Source of the DNA: Pontibacter harenae
Lineage (GTDB): Bacteria > Bacteroidota > Bacteroidia > Cytophagales > Hymenobacteraceae
NCBI RefSeq assembly: GCF_020907245.1
Contig: NZ_JAJJWH010000009.1
Location: 1-64,000, forward strand
Direction of reading: 5' to 3'
DNA length: 64,000 nucleotides
Below, one piece after another: positions 56,835 through 64,000 of the stretch (position 1 is the stretch's first letter; every line of letters begins with the position of its first letter). Both the position numbers and the translations under genes were made by a program. Below the pieces are notes generated by a model. The model had not been told where the DNA came from. It searched no databases and saw only the letters and a list, made by a program, of their open reading frames with translations.

Positions 56835-56873
56835 AAAGAAAGCGACCACTCCAATGGCCGCTTTCTTTGTTTT
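56835..56873 (+). terminator. Intrinsic terminator of the ftsX-ribF operon
   Basis: The stem AAAGAAAGCG-CCA / TGG-CGCTTTCTTT (one mismatch pair, loop of six) is followed by GTTTT. Confidence 0.85.
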
Positions 56874-57201
56874 AAAAGAGTGCCACTTGGTAAAGCAACA
56901 ATCTTTCAAGATTATCGCTTTGCACATATTTAGCATTTAGTGCCAATTCAAACTATCTTGAAGTCATTGTTTTAAGATCAACAAAACTGAAATTGTTTAT
57001 TCATGCCCTTTGCTTCGAGAAAAGCAAACGACTATATCTCCCTTTCTGAATGATAAAAAAATTCTACTGAACGTATGAGGATGAGCTTTATCTACTGCAG
57101 GAACAAATCGAGCCAATATTAATTCCTCTGGAAGTAGGATAAACTAGCGCCCCTTAAAATAAGCAACATTGAAAGTGTTAGAAGAAGTAGGCAAAGAAAA
57201 G
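56874..57201. other. Intergenic stretch before the DUF389 gene
   Basis: About 330 AT-rich bases with no gene. The frame of the next gene opens at TTG 57169, but the preferred start is ATG 57202. No promoter box is convincing. Confidence 0.45.
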
Positions 57202-59085
57202 ATGAAGGAGATTGTATTGCTTTATGATCCGTTGGAGGAAGAAACCGTTCAGAATGAGATTGTACCCGCTTTTGAGGGACATACTGTTCAATTTATACCT
57301 TTCAGGCAAGACGACCCCAAATGTAACTTTATACATGAAGAAAGCTTTGTAGTGACCTACTTAACTGATGTACAGTTAACAGAGGTTGTTGCTGGCGCAG
57401 CTCTAAAGAAGTGGACAATTGGCTTTCTGCCCCACCCTGGCATGATACAAGCCAGGCAAGGCTATGGTATAGCAACTAACTTAGATAATGCGATAGAAGA
57501 TATTCTTCAAAACAAGAAAGAGATAAAGTCAGATTTGCTATTATGCAACGGCATACCTGTATTCAATAAGGTGGTAATCGGGAACAGCCTGAGCTTAATG
57601 ACGGGCAGCGTATCTAAAAACACATTCTACTCTAGCCTGGAGAAAGCCGTTGAGTTTTTTAAACAGTCAAAATCGCTCCAACCGAGGGCTTTCACCATAA
57701 CGGCAGAAAATAAAAAGCCTCTACAAACAGCGGCTTTGGGCATTATCGCTGTTCAGCATGGCAAGAGCACGCTCCTTTCCCGTAAGCTGATCAAGAACTC
57801 TTTCATCAACGACGGCAGGTTGCACAGCCTTATTTTGGCTCCTAAAAGTATAACAGAGCTACTAAGGTTTTCTTTCAGCTCATTCTTCAACGACGAAAAC
57901 GGCAAGCTACCTTCCTTTATCGGACACATTAAGGCAAGTTCTATTACGATATCTAGTCCAACTCCCATGGATTACACGCAGGACAACAACCTGCTAAGTG
58001 CCAAAGAAATTGACCTGCGTATCAGCGTAAACAAGTTCCTGATTATACCAGGCAGGCACCTTGTGGCAGACAATTCTGCAGACGGAGCCGACGACAAGTA
58101 CAGGGTAAGCGCATTGCCCACAGGAGAAGAACACCTGGTTGAAATTACGGCACGTCCGCTTCCTTTTATCTACCATGCCTCTACCGAAGAATTTAAAGGT
58201 TTATTTCAAGTACTAAGAGACAATGCAAAAGCAACAGGCTCTTATCTTACTTTAATGGTTTTGTCGAGTTTGCTGGCTACGTTCGGTCTGTTTGCAAATT
58301 CTTCACCTGTCATAATCGGAGCAATGATTTTGGCTCCGCTCATGGCCCCAATCATATCATTGTCTATGGGCGTGCTGAGGCAGGAGAAGAAACTGATGAT
58401 CAGGAGTGCGCGAACCATCGGCTATAGTCTGTTACTTGGTTACCTGGCTGCCATACTGGTTACACTGATTATACCGCTGCAAAGTATAAACGACGAAATT
58501 ATAGCCCGTATTAAACCGAACCTGATTGACTTGGGAGTTGCTATTGTGTCGGGTATAGCAGGTGCTTATGCCCATGCCCGATCCGAAGTGGCTAAAACGC
58601 TGGCTGGTGTTGCTATAGCAGTGGCACTGGTACCACCTTTGGCTGTTTCTGGTATAGGTATAGGTTGGGGCGATTGGCAGGTATTCACGGGTGCTTTGCT
58701 GCTCTTTTCAACTAACTTGGCGGGTATAGTGCTGGCTGGTATCATTACTTTTCTACTGTTAGGTTTTAGCCCCATGCACCTGGCCAAGAAAGGACTTGTT
58801 ATCTCCATTCTAATCGCAATTATAGTAAGTCTTCCACTGGGCTACGGTACACTTACCATGATCACAAATTATAATGTTGTCAGGTCACTAAACGAATCCC
58901 AGGTTGGCGACATCACGATCAAAGAAGTATCCGTTATTCGTGGTAGCGACCCAATGGCATTGCGTGTTACTTTGGTAGCTTACAAACCTATAACAGAATC
59001 AGACATAGACAAAGTAAAACAATCTGTAACTGATAGACTTGGGCGGGAAGTAGAACTGGAAGTGCTAACCAGTATCAGACGGTAA
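57202..59085 (+). CDS. DUF389 membrane protein with DAGK-like N-terminal domain
   Basis: The protein has about 627 residues in two parts. The N-terminal half (about 1-300) looks like a diacylglycerol-kinase/NAD-kinase catalytic fold: LLYDPLEEETVQNEI at the start, IGFLPHPGMIQARQGYGIA, and DLLLCNGIPVFNKVVIGNS. The C-terminal half (about 310-627) is DUF389 with six or so helices: SSPVIIGAMILAPLMAPIIS, ARSEVAKTLAGVAIAVALVPP and LLFSTNLAGIVLAGIITFL. The fusion is known in this phylum; its substrate is unknown. The start is uncertain: ATG 57202, with TTG 57169 or a GTG between them possible. A terminator lies at 59138-59168. Confidence 0.82.
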   Translation: MKEIVLLYDPLEEETVQNEIVPAFEGHTVQFIPFRQDDPKCNFIHEESFVVTYLTDVQLTEVVAGAALKKWTIGFLPHPGMIQARQGYGIATNLDNAIEDILQNKKEIKSDLLLCNGIPVFNKVVIGNSLSLMTGSVSKNTFYSSLEKAVEFFKQSKSLQPRAFTITAENKKPLQTAALGIIAVQHGKSTLLSRKLIKNSFINDGRLHSLILAPKSITELLRFSFSSFFNDENGKLPSFIGHIKASSITISSPTPMDYTQDNNLLSAKEIDLRISVNKFLIIPGRHLVADNSADGADDKYRVSALPTGEEHLVEITARPLPFIYHASTEEFKGLFQVLRDNAKATGSYLTLMVLSSLLATFGLFANSSPVIIGAMILAPLMAPIISLSMGVLRQEKKLMIRSARTIGYSLLLGYLAAILVTLIIPLQSINDEIIARIKPNLIDLGVAIVSGIAGAYAHARSEVAKTLAGVAIAVALVPPLAVSGIGIGWGDWQVFTGALLLFSTNLAGIVLAGIITFLLLGFSPMHLAKKGLVISILIAIIVSLPLGYGTLTMITNYNVVRSLNESQVGDITIKEVSVIRGSDPMALRVTLVAYKPITESDIDKVKQSVTDRLGREVELEVLTSIRR

Positions 59086-59137
59086 AACAAAAGATTTAAT
59101 TCTTCTTCTATTTCAAAACTATTTCCTGCAAAACACG

Positions 59138-59168
59138 AAAAGCCATATACTTCCATATGGCTTTTATG
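59138..59168 (+). terminator. Intrinsic terminator of the DUF389 gene
   Basis: The stem AAAAGCCATAT / ATATGGCTTTT (11 bp, loop of six) ends in TTTTAT. Confidence 0.8.
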
Positions 59169-59200
59169 CTATATAAATATCTCAAAAACACACTCTAACT

Positions 59201-59899
59201 ATGATCAACAAAAAAGTAAAGAACGCGCAGGAGGCATTACGGGGCGTGCAGGACAGCATGACGCTGATGCTCGGAGGTTTCGGCCTTTGCGGTATACCCG
59301 AAAACGCCATACAAGAATTGTTGCGACTTGGTGTGAAGAACCTTACCTGCATCTCAAACAATGCAGGAGTAGACGATTTTGGTATTGGCTTACTACTACA
59401 GAAGCACCAGGTAAAGAAAATGATTTCTAGCTATGTAGGTGAGAATGCCGAATTTGAGCGACAGCTGTTATCTGGAGAACTGGAGGTTGAACTGCTTCCG
59501 CAGGGCACACTAGCAGAGCGCATACGCGCTGGCGGTGCTGGCATTCCTGCCTTTTTTACACCAGCAGGTTATGGCACCGAAGTGGGCGAAGGAAAGGAGA
59601 GCCGTGAGTTCAACGGTAAAATGTACCTGATGGAAACCTGGCTAAAAGCCGACTTCTCTTTTGTAAAAGCCTGGAAAGGCGACACCGCAGGCAACCTGAT
59701 TTATAAAGGCACAGCCAGAAACTTTAACCCCATGATGGCAACCGCTGGCAACATTACTGTGGCCGAAGTGGAGGAACTGGTACCAGCAGGAGAATTAGAC
59801 CCGAACATGATCCACACCCCAGGCATTTACGTGCAGTGCATTTTTCAGGGGGAGAACTATGAGAAACGCATTGAGAAGAGAACAGTGAAACAGGAATAG
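59201..59899 (+). CDS. scoA: 3-oxoacid CoA-transferase subunit A
   Basis: This 232-residue alpha subunit of succinyl-CoA:3-ketoacid CoA transferase uses succinyl-CoA to activate acetoacetate. Motifs are [16 protein letters not shown] (CoA-transferase signature 1), [38 protein letters not shown], and [24 protein letters not shown]. The beta subunit (scoB) lies 461 bases downstream instead of being adjacent; a small gene with flanking inverted repeats lies between them. Confidence 0.96.
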   Translation: MINKKVKNAQEALRGVQDSMTLMLGGFGLCGIPENAIQELLRLGVKNLTCISNNAGVDDFGIGLLLQKHQVKKMISSYVGENAEFERQLLSGELEVELLPQGTLAERIRAGGAGIPAFFTPAGYGTEVGEGKESREFNGKMYLMETWLKADFSFVKAWKGDTAGNLIYKGTARNFNPMMATAGNITVAEVEELVPAGELDPNMIHTPGIYVQCIFQGENYEKRIEKRTVKQE

Positions 59900-59910
59900 C
59901 CTGAGTGAAC

Positions 59911-60355
59911 TTGAAGATTTGGAGATGTACGAATTTGAAGATTTGGTAACATGGACGACCAAAAAGATAACCTGATTTTGACGCTTACACTGGATTTTGC
60001 TGTAGATACCATTCTATATGCAGAATTGCTGGAAACAAAGCGGAAGTATGTTATCTCTAATCAGCTACTAAAGAGCGGCACATCTATAGGAGCAAATGTT
60101 CGTGAAGCACAAAATGCAGAGAGCAAAGCAGATTTTATTCATAAGTTTAAAATAGCAGCCAAAGAAGTAGAAGAAACAGAATACTGGCTGCTACTCTGTC
60201 AGCGAGCTCCTACCTATCCTGATCCTGCACATCTCCAGGAAAAGCTCAAAGCTATCAAAAGAATCATCTCCAAAATCATTATCAGTTCTAAAAGCATCAG
60301 AAAGGAAAACTGAAGAGCATCTTCAAATCTCCACATTTTCAAATTTCCAAATCTA
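59911..60355 (+). mobile_element. Small cassette with inverted repeats around a four-helix-bundle gene
   Basis: About 33-base imperfect inverted repeats flank the gene at 59951-60313. The left (59911-59945) reads TTGAAGATTTGGAGATGT then ACGAATTTGAAGATTTGG. The right, read inward from 60350, has TTGGAAATTTGAAAATGTGG then AGATTTGAAGATG. About 24 of 33 positions agree. The cassette sits between scoA and scoB, which are normally neighbours. No transposase is inside and no target duplication is clear, so mobility is inference. Confidence 0.6.
59951..60313 (+). CDS. Four-helix-bundle protein (S23/IVP family)
   Basis: The 120-residue protein matches the 23S rRNA-intervening-sequence/S23 four-helix-bundle family: [63 protein letters not shown]. 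Members are found inside rRNA intervening sequences and at scattered sites, and relate in fold to the Avd accessory protein of diversity-generating retroelements. No reverse transcriptase is in the window. Its flanking inverted repeats suggest a small mobile unit. It is transcribed in the scoA-scoB direction. Confidence 0.9.
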   Translation: MDDQKDNLILTLTLDFAVDTILYAELLETKRKYVISNQLLKSGTSIGANVREAQNAESKADFIHKFKIAAKEVEETEYWLLLCQRAPTYPDPAHLQEKLKAIKRIISKIIISSKSIRKEN

Positions 60356-60360
60356 AAATA

Positions 60361-61017
60361 ATGAGTCTAGATAAAAACGGAATAGCAAAACGCATTGCCA
60401 GGGAAGTAAAAAATGGCATGTATGTAAATTTAGGTATAGGTATACCAACGCTGGTAGCCAACTACATTCCTGAGGGTGTAGAAGTGGTGTTACAGTCGGA
60501 GAATGGTTTGTTGGGCATGGGACCCTTCCCTACCGAATCAGAGGTGGACGCGGACATGATTAATGCAGGCAAGCAAACCATAACCACGTTGCCTGGCTCT
60601 GCTCTTTTCAGTTCGGCAGAAAGCTTTGCCATGATACGCGGCGAGCACGTGGACTTAACTATCTTGGGTGCCATGGAGGTATCAGAGCGCGGTGATATAG
60701 CAAACTGGAAAATACCCGGTAAAATGGTGAAAGGCATGGGCGGCGCAATGGATTTGGTTGCTTCAGCCAAAAACATCATTGTGGCCATGCAACACACTGC
60801 CCGTGATGGTTCCTCTAAGCTTCTGAAAGAGTGTACACTCCCGCTCACAGGTGTGCAGTGCGTTAAAAAAATAGTTACTGACCTTGCTGTGCTAGAAGTA
60901 ACAGGCGAGGGATTTAAACTTCTGGAACGTGCACCAGGCGTAAGTATAGAAGACATAAAAAAAGCAACTGCTGGCAACTTATTAGTAGAGGGCGATATAC
61001 CAGAAGTTCAGCTGTAG
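60361..61017 (+). CDS. scoB: 3-oxoacid CoA-transferase subunit B
   Basis: This 218-residue beta subunit carries the catalytic glutamate, E47 in [10 protein letters not shown]. Further segments are [36 protein letters not shown] and [19 protein letters not shown]. Its leader comes from the right repeat of the cassette at 59911-60355, so any coupling with scoA would be altered. With ScoA it forms acetoacetyl-CoA for ketone or leucine/lysine breakdown. Confidence 0.96.
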   Translation: MSLDKNGIAKRIAREVKNGMYVNLGIGIPTLVANYIPEGVEVVLQSENGLLGMGPFPTESEVDADMINAGKQTITTLPGSALFSSAESFAMIRGEHVDLTILGAMEVSERGDIANWKIPGKMVKGMGGAMDLVASAKNIIVAMQHTARDGSSKLLKECTLPLTGVQCVKKIVTDLAVLEVTGEGFKLLERAPGVSIEDIKKATAGNLLVEGDIPEVQL

Positions 61018-61068
61018 CAAAGGTTAACTGGCACAAAAGGCATGGTGCCCAAACCCGTATTTTTTGTT

Positions 61069-61076
61069 TAATTTTG
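61069..61076 (+). promoter_or_regulatory. Candidate -7 box for the GNAT-nitrilase gene
   Basis: TAATTTTG matches TAnnTTTG, 100 bases before the ATG at 61177. The -33 box is not clear. Confidence 0.4.
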
Positions 61077-61176
61077 TAACAGGACCTGCAAGCGGCCATT
61101 CCGCACGAAAAAAATTGAACCGAAATGATGCTTGTTGTACGTATACTAGTACAGCAAAAGCAATATATAGCCACAC

Positions 61177-62736
61177 ATGAGCGAAAGAAACGAAGACCAT
61201 ACAGAACACACCGAACATAGATTATTACTGCGCCGGCTGGAGCTGAAGGATTATAAAGAGGTAAAGGAAATCATGAACCTGGTGTACCGTAACATAGACG
61301 GTGCCTGGACAAGAAAAGAGTTTTCTGACCTTTTGAAGAAGTTCCCTGATGGACAGATTTGTATAGAAGACAACGGAAAAGTTGTAGCCGCTGCGCTTAG
61401 TCTTATTATAAACTACGATAAGTACGGAGACAAACACACGTACGAACAGATTATAGACAACGGCACCTTCAAATCGCATGACCCAGAAGGGGAAACACTT
61501 TACGGTATAGACGTATTTGTGCACCCCGAATACAGGAACCTGCGCCTGGGCCGCCGTCTGTACGATGCCCGCAAGGAGATTTGCGAGAACTTGAACCTAC
61601 GCGGTATTATTGCTGGTGGCCGTATACCTGGCTATAAAGATTATGCCGACAAATTGACTCCAGCGAAATACATTGAGATGGTGCGCAACAAGGAGCTTTC
61701 TGACCCTGTGCTCTCCTTCCAACTCAGTAACGGCTTCCACGTACGTAAAATACTGAAGAACTACCTGCCAGACGATAAGGAATCACGTTCTTACGCCACA
61801 CTTTTAGAGTGGATAAACGTGTATTACGAAGAGAAGGAAAAGCTGATTGGCGGAACAAAAAGCGTAGTGCGTATCGGTATTGTGCAGTGGCAGATGCGTG
61901 CCGTAAAAGACCTGGAAGACTTTATGCAGCAGGTAGAGTTCTTTGTTGATACCGTGAGCTCCTATAAATCGGACATCGTTGTCTTCCCAGAGTTCTTCAA
62001 TGCGCCACTAATGGCCCTCACTAACGAGGAAACTCCTTCTGAGGCTATCCGAAGTATGGCTGAGTATACGGAGGAGATTCGGGAACGCATGATTCACCTG
62101 GCGCTGTCGTACAACATCAATATTATTGCGGGTAGTATGCCAGAGTACTACGACAACAAGTTGTACAATGTGAGCTACCTCTGCCGCCGCGATGGTACTT
62201 ACGATGCACAGTATAAACTGCACGTTACACCAGACGAATCGCACTACTGGGGTATGCGCGGTGGCCACAAGCTGAAGATATTTGATACGGATATCGGTAA
62301 AATCGGTATCTTGATCTGCTACGATGTAGAGTTCCCAGAACTTGCCCGTATGCTTTCTGACATGGATATGAAGATCCTTTTCGTGCCTTTTTGGACGGAT
62401 ACTAAGAATGCTTACTTACGTGTACGCCTCTGCTCCCAGGCTCGTGCTATCGAGAATGAGTGCTACGTAGCGATTACGGGTAGCGTGGGTAACCTGCCGA
62501 AGGTAGAAAATATGGACATCCAGTACTCACAGTCTGCTGTATTCTCGCCTTCTGACTTCGCTTTTCCGCACGATGCAGTAATCGCCGAAGCCACACCAAA
62601 CACAGAGATGACGCTGATTGCTGACCTGGACCTGGATCTACTGAAAGATCTGAATGCAGCAGGAAGTGTTCGTAACTTAAAAGACAGGCGCAAAGACCTG
62701 TACAACCTGAGTTGGGTATCACGTAAGGAAGATTAA
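61177..62736 (+). CDS. Fusion of GNAT acetyltransferase and carbon-nitrogen hydrolase
   Basis: The 519-residue protein has an N-terminal GNAT-like domain (about 15-220; LYGIDVFVHPEYRNLRLGRRLYD is the acetyl-CoA strand region) and a C-terminal nitrilase-superfamily domain (about 230-515). The amidase triad is E272 (VFPEFFNAP), K347 (YKLHVTPDE) and C381 (GILICYDVEFPE). The same fusion occurs in other bacteria, where its substrate is not established. One possibility is N-acylation coupled with amide cleavage. It is a single gene ended by a long perfect hairpin. Confidence 0.92.
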   Translation: MSERNEDHTEHTEHRLLLRRLELKDYKEVKEIMNLVYRNIDGAWTRKEFSDLLKKFPDGQICIEDNGKVVAAALSLIINYDKYGDKHTYEQIIDNGTFKSHDPEGETLYGIDVFVHPEYRNLRLGRRLYDARKEICENLNLRGIIAGGRIPGYKDYADKLTPAKYIEMVRNKELSDPVLSFQLSNGFHVRKILKNYLPDDKESRSYATLLEWINVYYEEKEKLIGGTKSVVRIGIVQWQMRAVKDLEDFMQQVEFFVDTVSSYKSDIVVFPEFFNAPLMALTNEETPSEAIRSMAEYTEEIRERMIHLALSYNINIIAGSMPEYYDNKLYNVSYLCRRDGTYDAQYKLHVTPDESHYWGMRGGHKLKIFDTDIGKIGILICYDVEFPELARMLSDMDMKILFVPFWTDTKNAYLRVRLCSQARAIENECYVAITGSVGNLPKVENMDIQYSQSAVFSPSDFAFPHDAVIAEATPNTEMTLIADLDLDLLKDLNAAGSVRNLKDRRKDLYNLSWVSRKED

Positions 62737-62751
62737 GAAAAGAGTTACTAT

Positions 62752-62800
62752 AACACAAATAGCCGCTGCTTTAGCTAAAGCAGCGGCTATTTGTGTTTAT
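62752..62800. terminator. Bidirectional terminator with a 22-bp perfect stem
   Basis: Arms AACACAAATAGCCGCTGCTTTA (62752-62773) and its exact reverse complement (62776-62797) are separated by only GC, so the real loop is about TTTAGCTAAA. It lies between the convergent GNAT-nitrilase and gmhB-like genes and can end both. Confidence 0.82.
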
Positions 62801-62829
62801 GGCGAAGTAACAACAGAGCAGGTTAGCAA

Positions 62830-63366
62830 CTACAGCTGCTCGAGTGCCTCGAAAAAAGCAAGCAACTCCGTAGTTGAATTTACTCTTACATCAGCATGAA
62901 GGCTGTCGTTGGCTGAAATGAAGATTGTATTGATACCTAATCCTTCTGCAGGGATTAAATCAGTTTCAGAGTCACCCACCATCCAAGAAGCTTCGAAGCG
63001 AATATCGAATTCTGCTGCGGCCTTGAGAAACATACCGTTTTTAGGCTTTCTGCAACTGCAGGCATCCTCCACTAAATGCGGGCAAACATAAAATTTATCT
63101 ATGTTAGAACCAGTACGATCATTAATTTCATTGTTGATACTGTTTAAAGCCTCGAGCGTAAGCAGCTCTCTTCCAACACAACGCTGATTTGTGACAACAA
63201 TGATTTGTTTAAACTTTTCCTTAGCCCAAGCCAGAAATTCAGTAATACCTGGAAGTATTTCTATATCAGAAGGCTTGAGCACATAACCATTTTCAATCTT
63301 TAAATTCAAAACACCATCTCTATCCAGAAACAGCGTATCGAACTGTTTGTAGTTATTGTATAACAT
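62830..63366 (-). CDS. gmhB: HAD-family heptose-bisphosphate phosphatase-like protein
   Basis: The 178-residue HAD-IIIA phosphatase has LFLDRDGVLN (nucleophile D15, acid D17), VVTNQ, CRKPK and VGDSETD. The zinc knuckle C95-x-H97, C103-x-C105 is the GmhB/HisB-N type. It would remove the 7-phosphate of manno-heptose 1,7-bisphosphate. It overlaps the upstream nucleotidyltransferase by 14 bases, which supports a heptose-nucleotide pathway (GDP-D-glycero-alpha-D-manno-heptose type). The sugar anomer specificity is inferred. Confidence 0.85.
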   Translation of the reverse strand: MLYNNYKQFDTLFLDRDGVLNLKIENGYVLKPSDIEILPGITEFLAWAKEKFKQIIVVTNQRCVGRELLTLEALNSINNEINDRTGSNIDKFYVCPHLVEDACSCRKPKNGMFLKAAAEFDIRFEASWMVGDSETDLIPAEGLGINTIFISANDSLHADVRVNSTTELLAFFEALEQL

Positions 63367-64000
63367 CTTTCAGAACAGATTGAGCTAAGGCATAATCTTC
63401 AGGCACACCAATGTCTATAAACTGGCCTTCGAATTCTTTTCCAAAGGCTTTCATGTTGTGCAACTGATTTTGCAGGAAATCGACTTCGAATGAGAACTTT
63501 TTAGGCATCTGAAATTGGTGCATTAAGTCTTTTCTCATGTAGTAGATGCCGCCGTTAATGATATTATAAGCCCCTGTTACCTCTCCTTTTTCTTTGAAAG
63601 AAGTTATTTGGTGCGAATCAGAATAGAGCACATGCCCATAACGCTGCGAGTGCTCTACCCGCTTTAGAGCAATGGCAATATCTGCGGATTTCTCTTCGGC
63701 AAAAGCGGCCAAACCGTTTAAATTTACATCAAAGAATGTATCACCGTTAACCACAAAGCAATGGTCGCTTTCTATTTGTTCAGCAGCTTGAAATATTGCG
63801 CCACCAGTTCCCAGCAATTCTGTTTCTATACTGTAACTAAGTTCAATGCCAAAAGTGTTGTTCAGATTACGGTAATAATCTTGAACAACTTCATGTTTAT
63901 AGCCTACAGCTAACACAGCTTTCTGCACCTTGTGCTGCGACAGAAAATACAGGATGTAATCCAGAAAAGGTCTTCCTGCCACTTCTGCCATGGGTTTGGG
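63353..64000 (-). CDS. Sugar-1-phosphate nucleotidyltransferase (heptose type), 5' end outside window
   Basis: Partial: the sequence runs off the right edge with PKPMAEVAGRPFLDY, the loop just after the N-terminal nucleotide-binding motif, so perhaps 20-30 residues are missing. Visible motifs are ELLGTGGAIFQAAE, CFVVNGDTFFDVNL (metal-binding Asp), INGGIYYMRKDL and FEGQFIDIGVPEDYALAQ. These fit the HddC-like guanylyltransferases. Its 3' end overlaps gmhB by 14 bases. Confidence 0.82.
   Translation of the reverse strand, partial: PKPMAEVAGRPFLDYILYFLSQHKVQKAVLAVGYKHEVVQDYYRNLNNTFGIELSYSIETELLGTGGAIFQAAEQIESDHCFVVNGDTFFDVNLNGLAAFAEEKSADIAIALKRVEHSQRYGHVLYSDSHQITSFKEKGEVTGAYNIINGGIYYMRKDLMHQFQMPKKFSFEVDFLQNQLHNMKAFGKEFEGQFIDIGVPEDYALAQSVLKDVIQ

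Noticed and set aside
59951-60313. Possible diversity-generating retroelement because of the Avd-like fold
   Set aside because: No reverse transcriptase, template repeat or variable repeat is present in the window.
1-64000. CRISPR arrays, prophage, integrative element or rRNA operon
   Set aside because: No regularly spaced repeats, cas genes, phage structural genes, integrase or rRNA sequence seen.

Overview
The window looks like chromosomal DNA of a Bacteroidota bacterium, most likely a Cytophagales/Hymenobacteraceae member (Pontibacter-like; this is an inference from gene content, not from a search). Several things point that way: the run ftsX - DUF3098 - uppP - truB - ribF, a roughly 635-residue S1 with six S1 repeats, a TTG-started TamB, Bacteroidota-type -7 promoter boxes (TAnnTTTG), few Shine-Dalgarno sequences, and several secreted or lipid-anchored proteins known mainly from this phylum. 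Most of the window is ordinary housekeeping sequence with well-formed intrinsic terminators. The accessory material is in the first 30 kb.

Region by region. 1-2000 is gene-poor and holds a truncated M14 deacylase and an inverted repeat. 1974-5684 is a three-gene operon (outer-membrane porin, BCCT betaine-type transporter, tandem universal stress protein) that looks like an osmoprotectant uptake unit. 5707-9224 has MarC, a decayed PAS histidine kinase (one frameshift, two stops), a LysR regulator and a divergent small membrane protein. 9.3-10.3 kb is decayed DNA, followed by an MFS transporter, a lipoprotein, an AT-rich gene of unknown role, a DUF808 membrane protein, a serine hydrolase and a cold-shock protein. 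16.7-24.9 kb carries a flavin amine oxidase, a pirin, a luciferase-like monooxygenase, a penicillin/AHL-acylase-family lipoprotein and an acyltransferase. 24.9-28.6 kb is a compact ethanolamine set (permease, EutB, EutC) without shell proteins. A complete IS5-family element (28850-29727, TTA target duplication) lies beside it, next to a transporter remnant.

30.3-40.1 kb holds dodecin, aldo/keto reductase, Ung, ApaG, methyltransferases, metal-type KdsA, a coiled-coil membrane protein and cyanophycin synthetase. A nested palindromic repeat and tRNA-Cys follow. 41-48.6 kb contains rpsA with a good promoter and terminator, an EF-hand lipoprotein, an HNH protein, an NlpC/P60 protein, smpB and tsaD. 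tsaD is divergent from tamB with only 3 nt between the start codons. After tamB comes the ftsX-to-ribF operon, then a DUF389 protein with a kinase-like N-terminus. The scoA and scoB genes are separated by a small gene for a four-helix-bundle (S23/IVP) protein with its own inverted repeats. The window ends with a GNAT-nitrilase fusion and an overlapping gmhB / heptose-1-P nucleotidyltransferase pair that runs off the end.

I did not find a clear multi-gene new defence or mobile system. The best leads are the four-helix-bundle cassette inside scoAB, the porin-BCCT-USP operon, the AT-rich gene at 12726-13376, the G8 frameshift in the IS5 transposase, and the nested palindrome next to tRNA-Cys.
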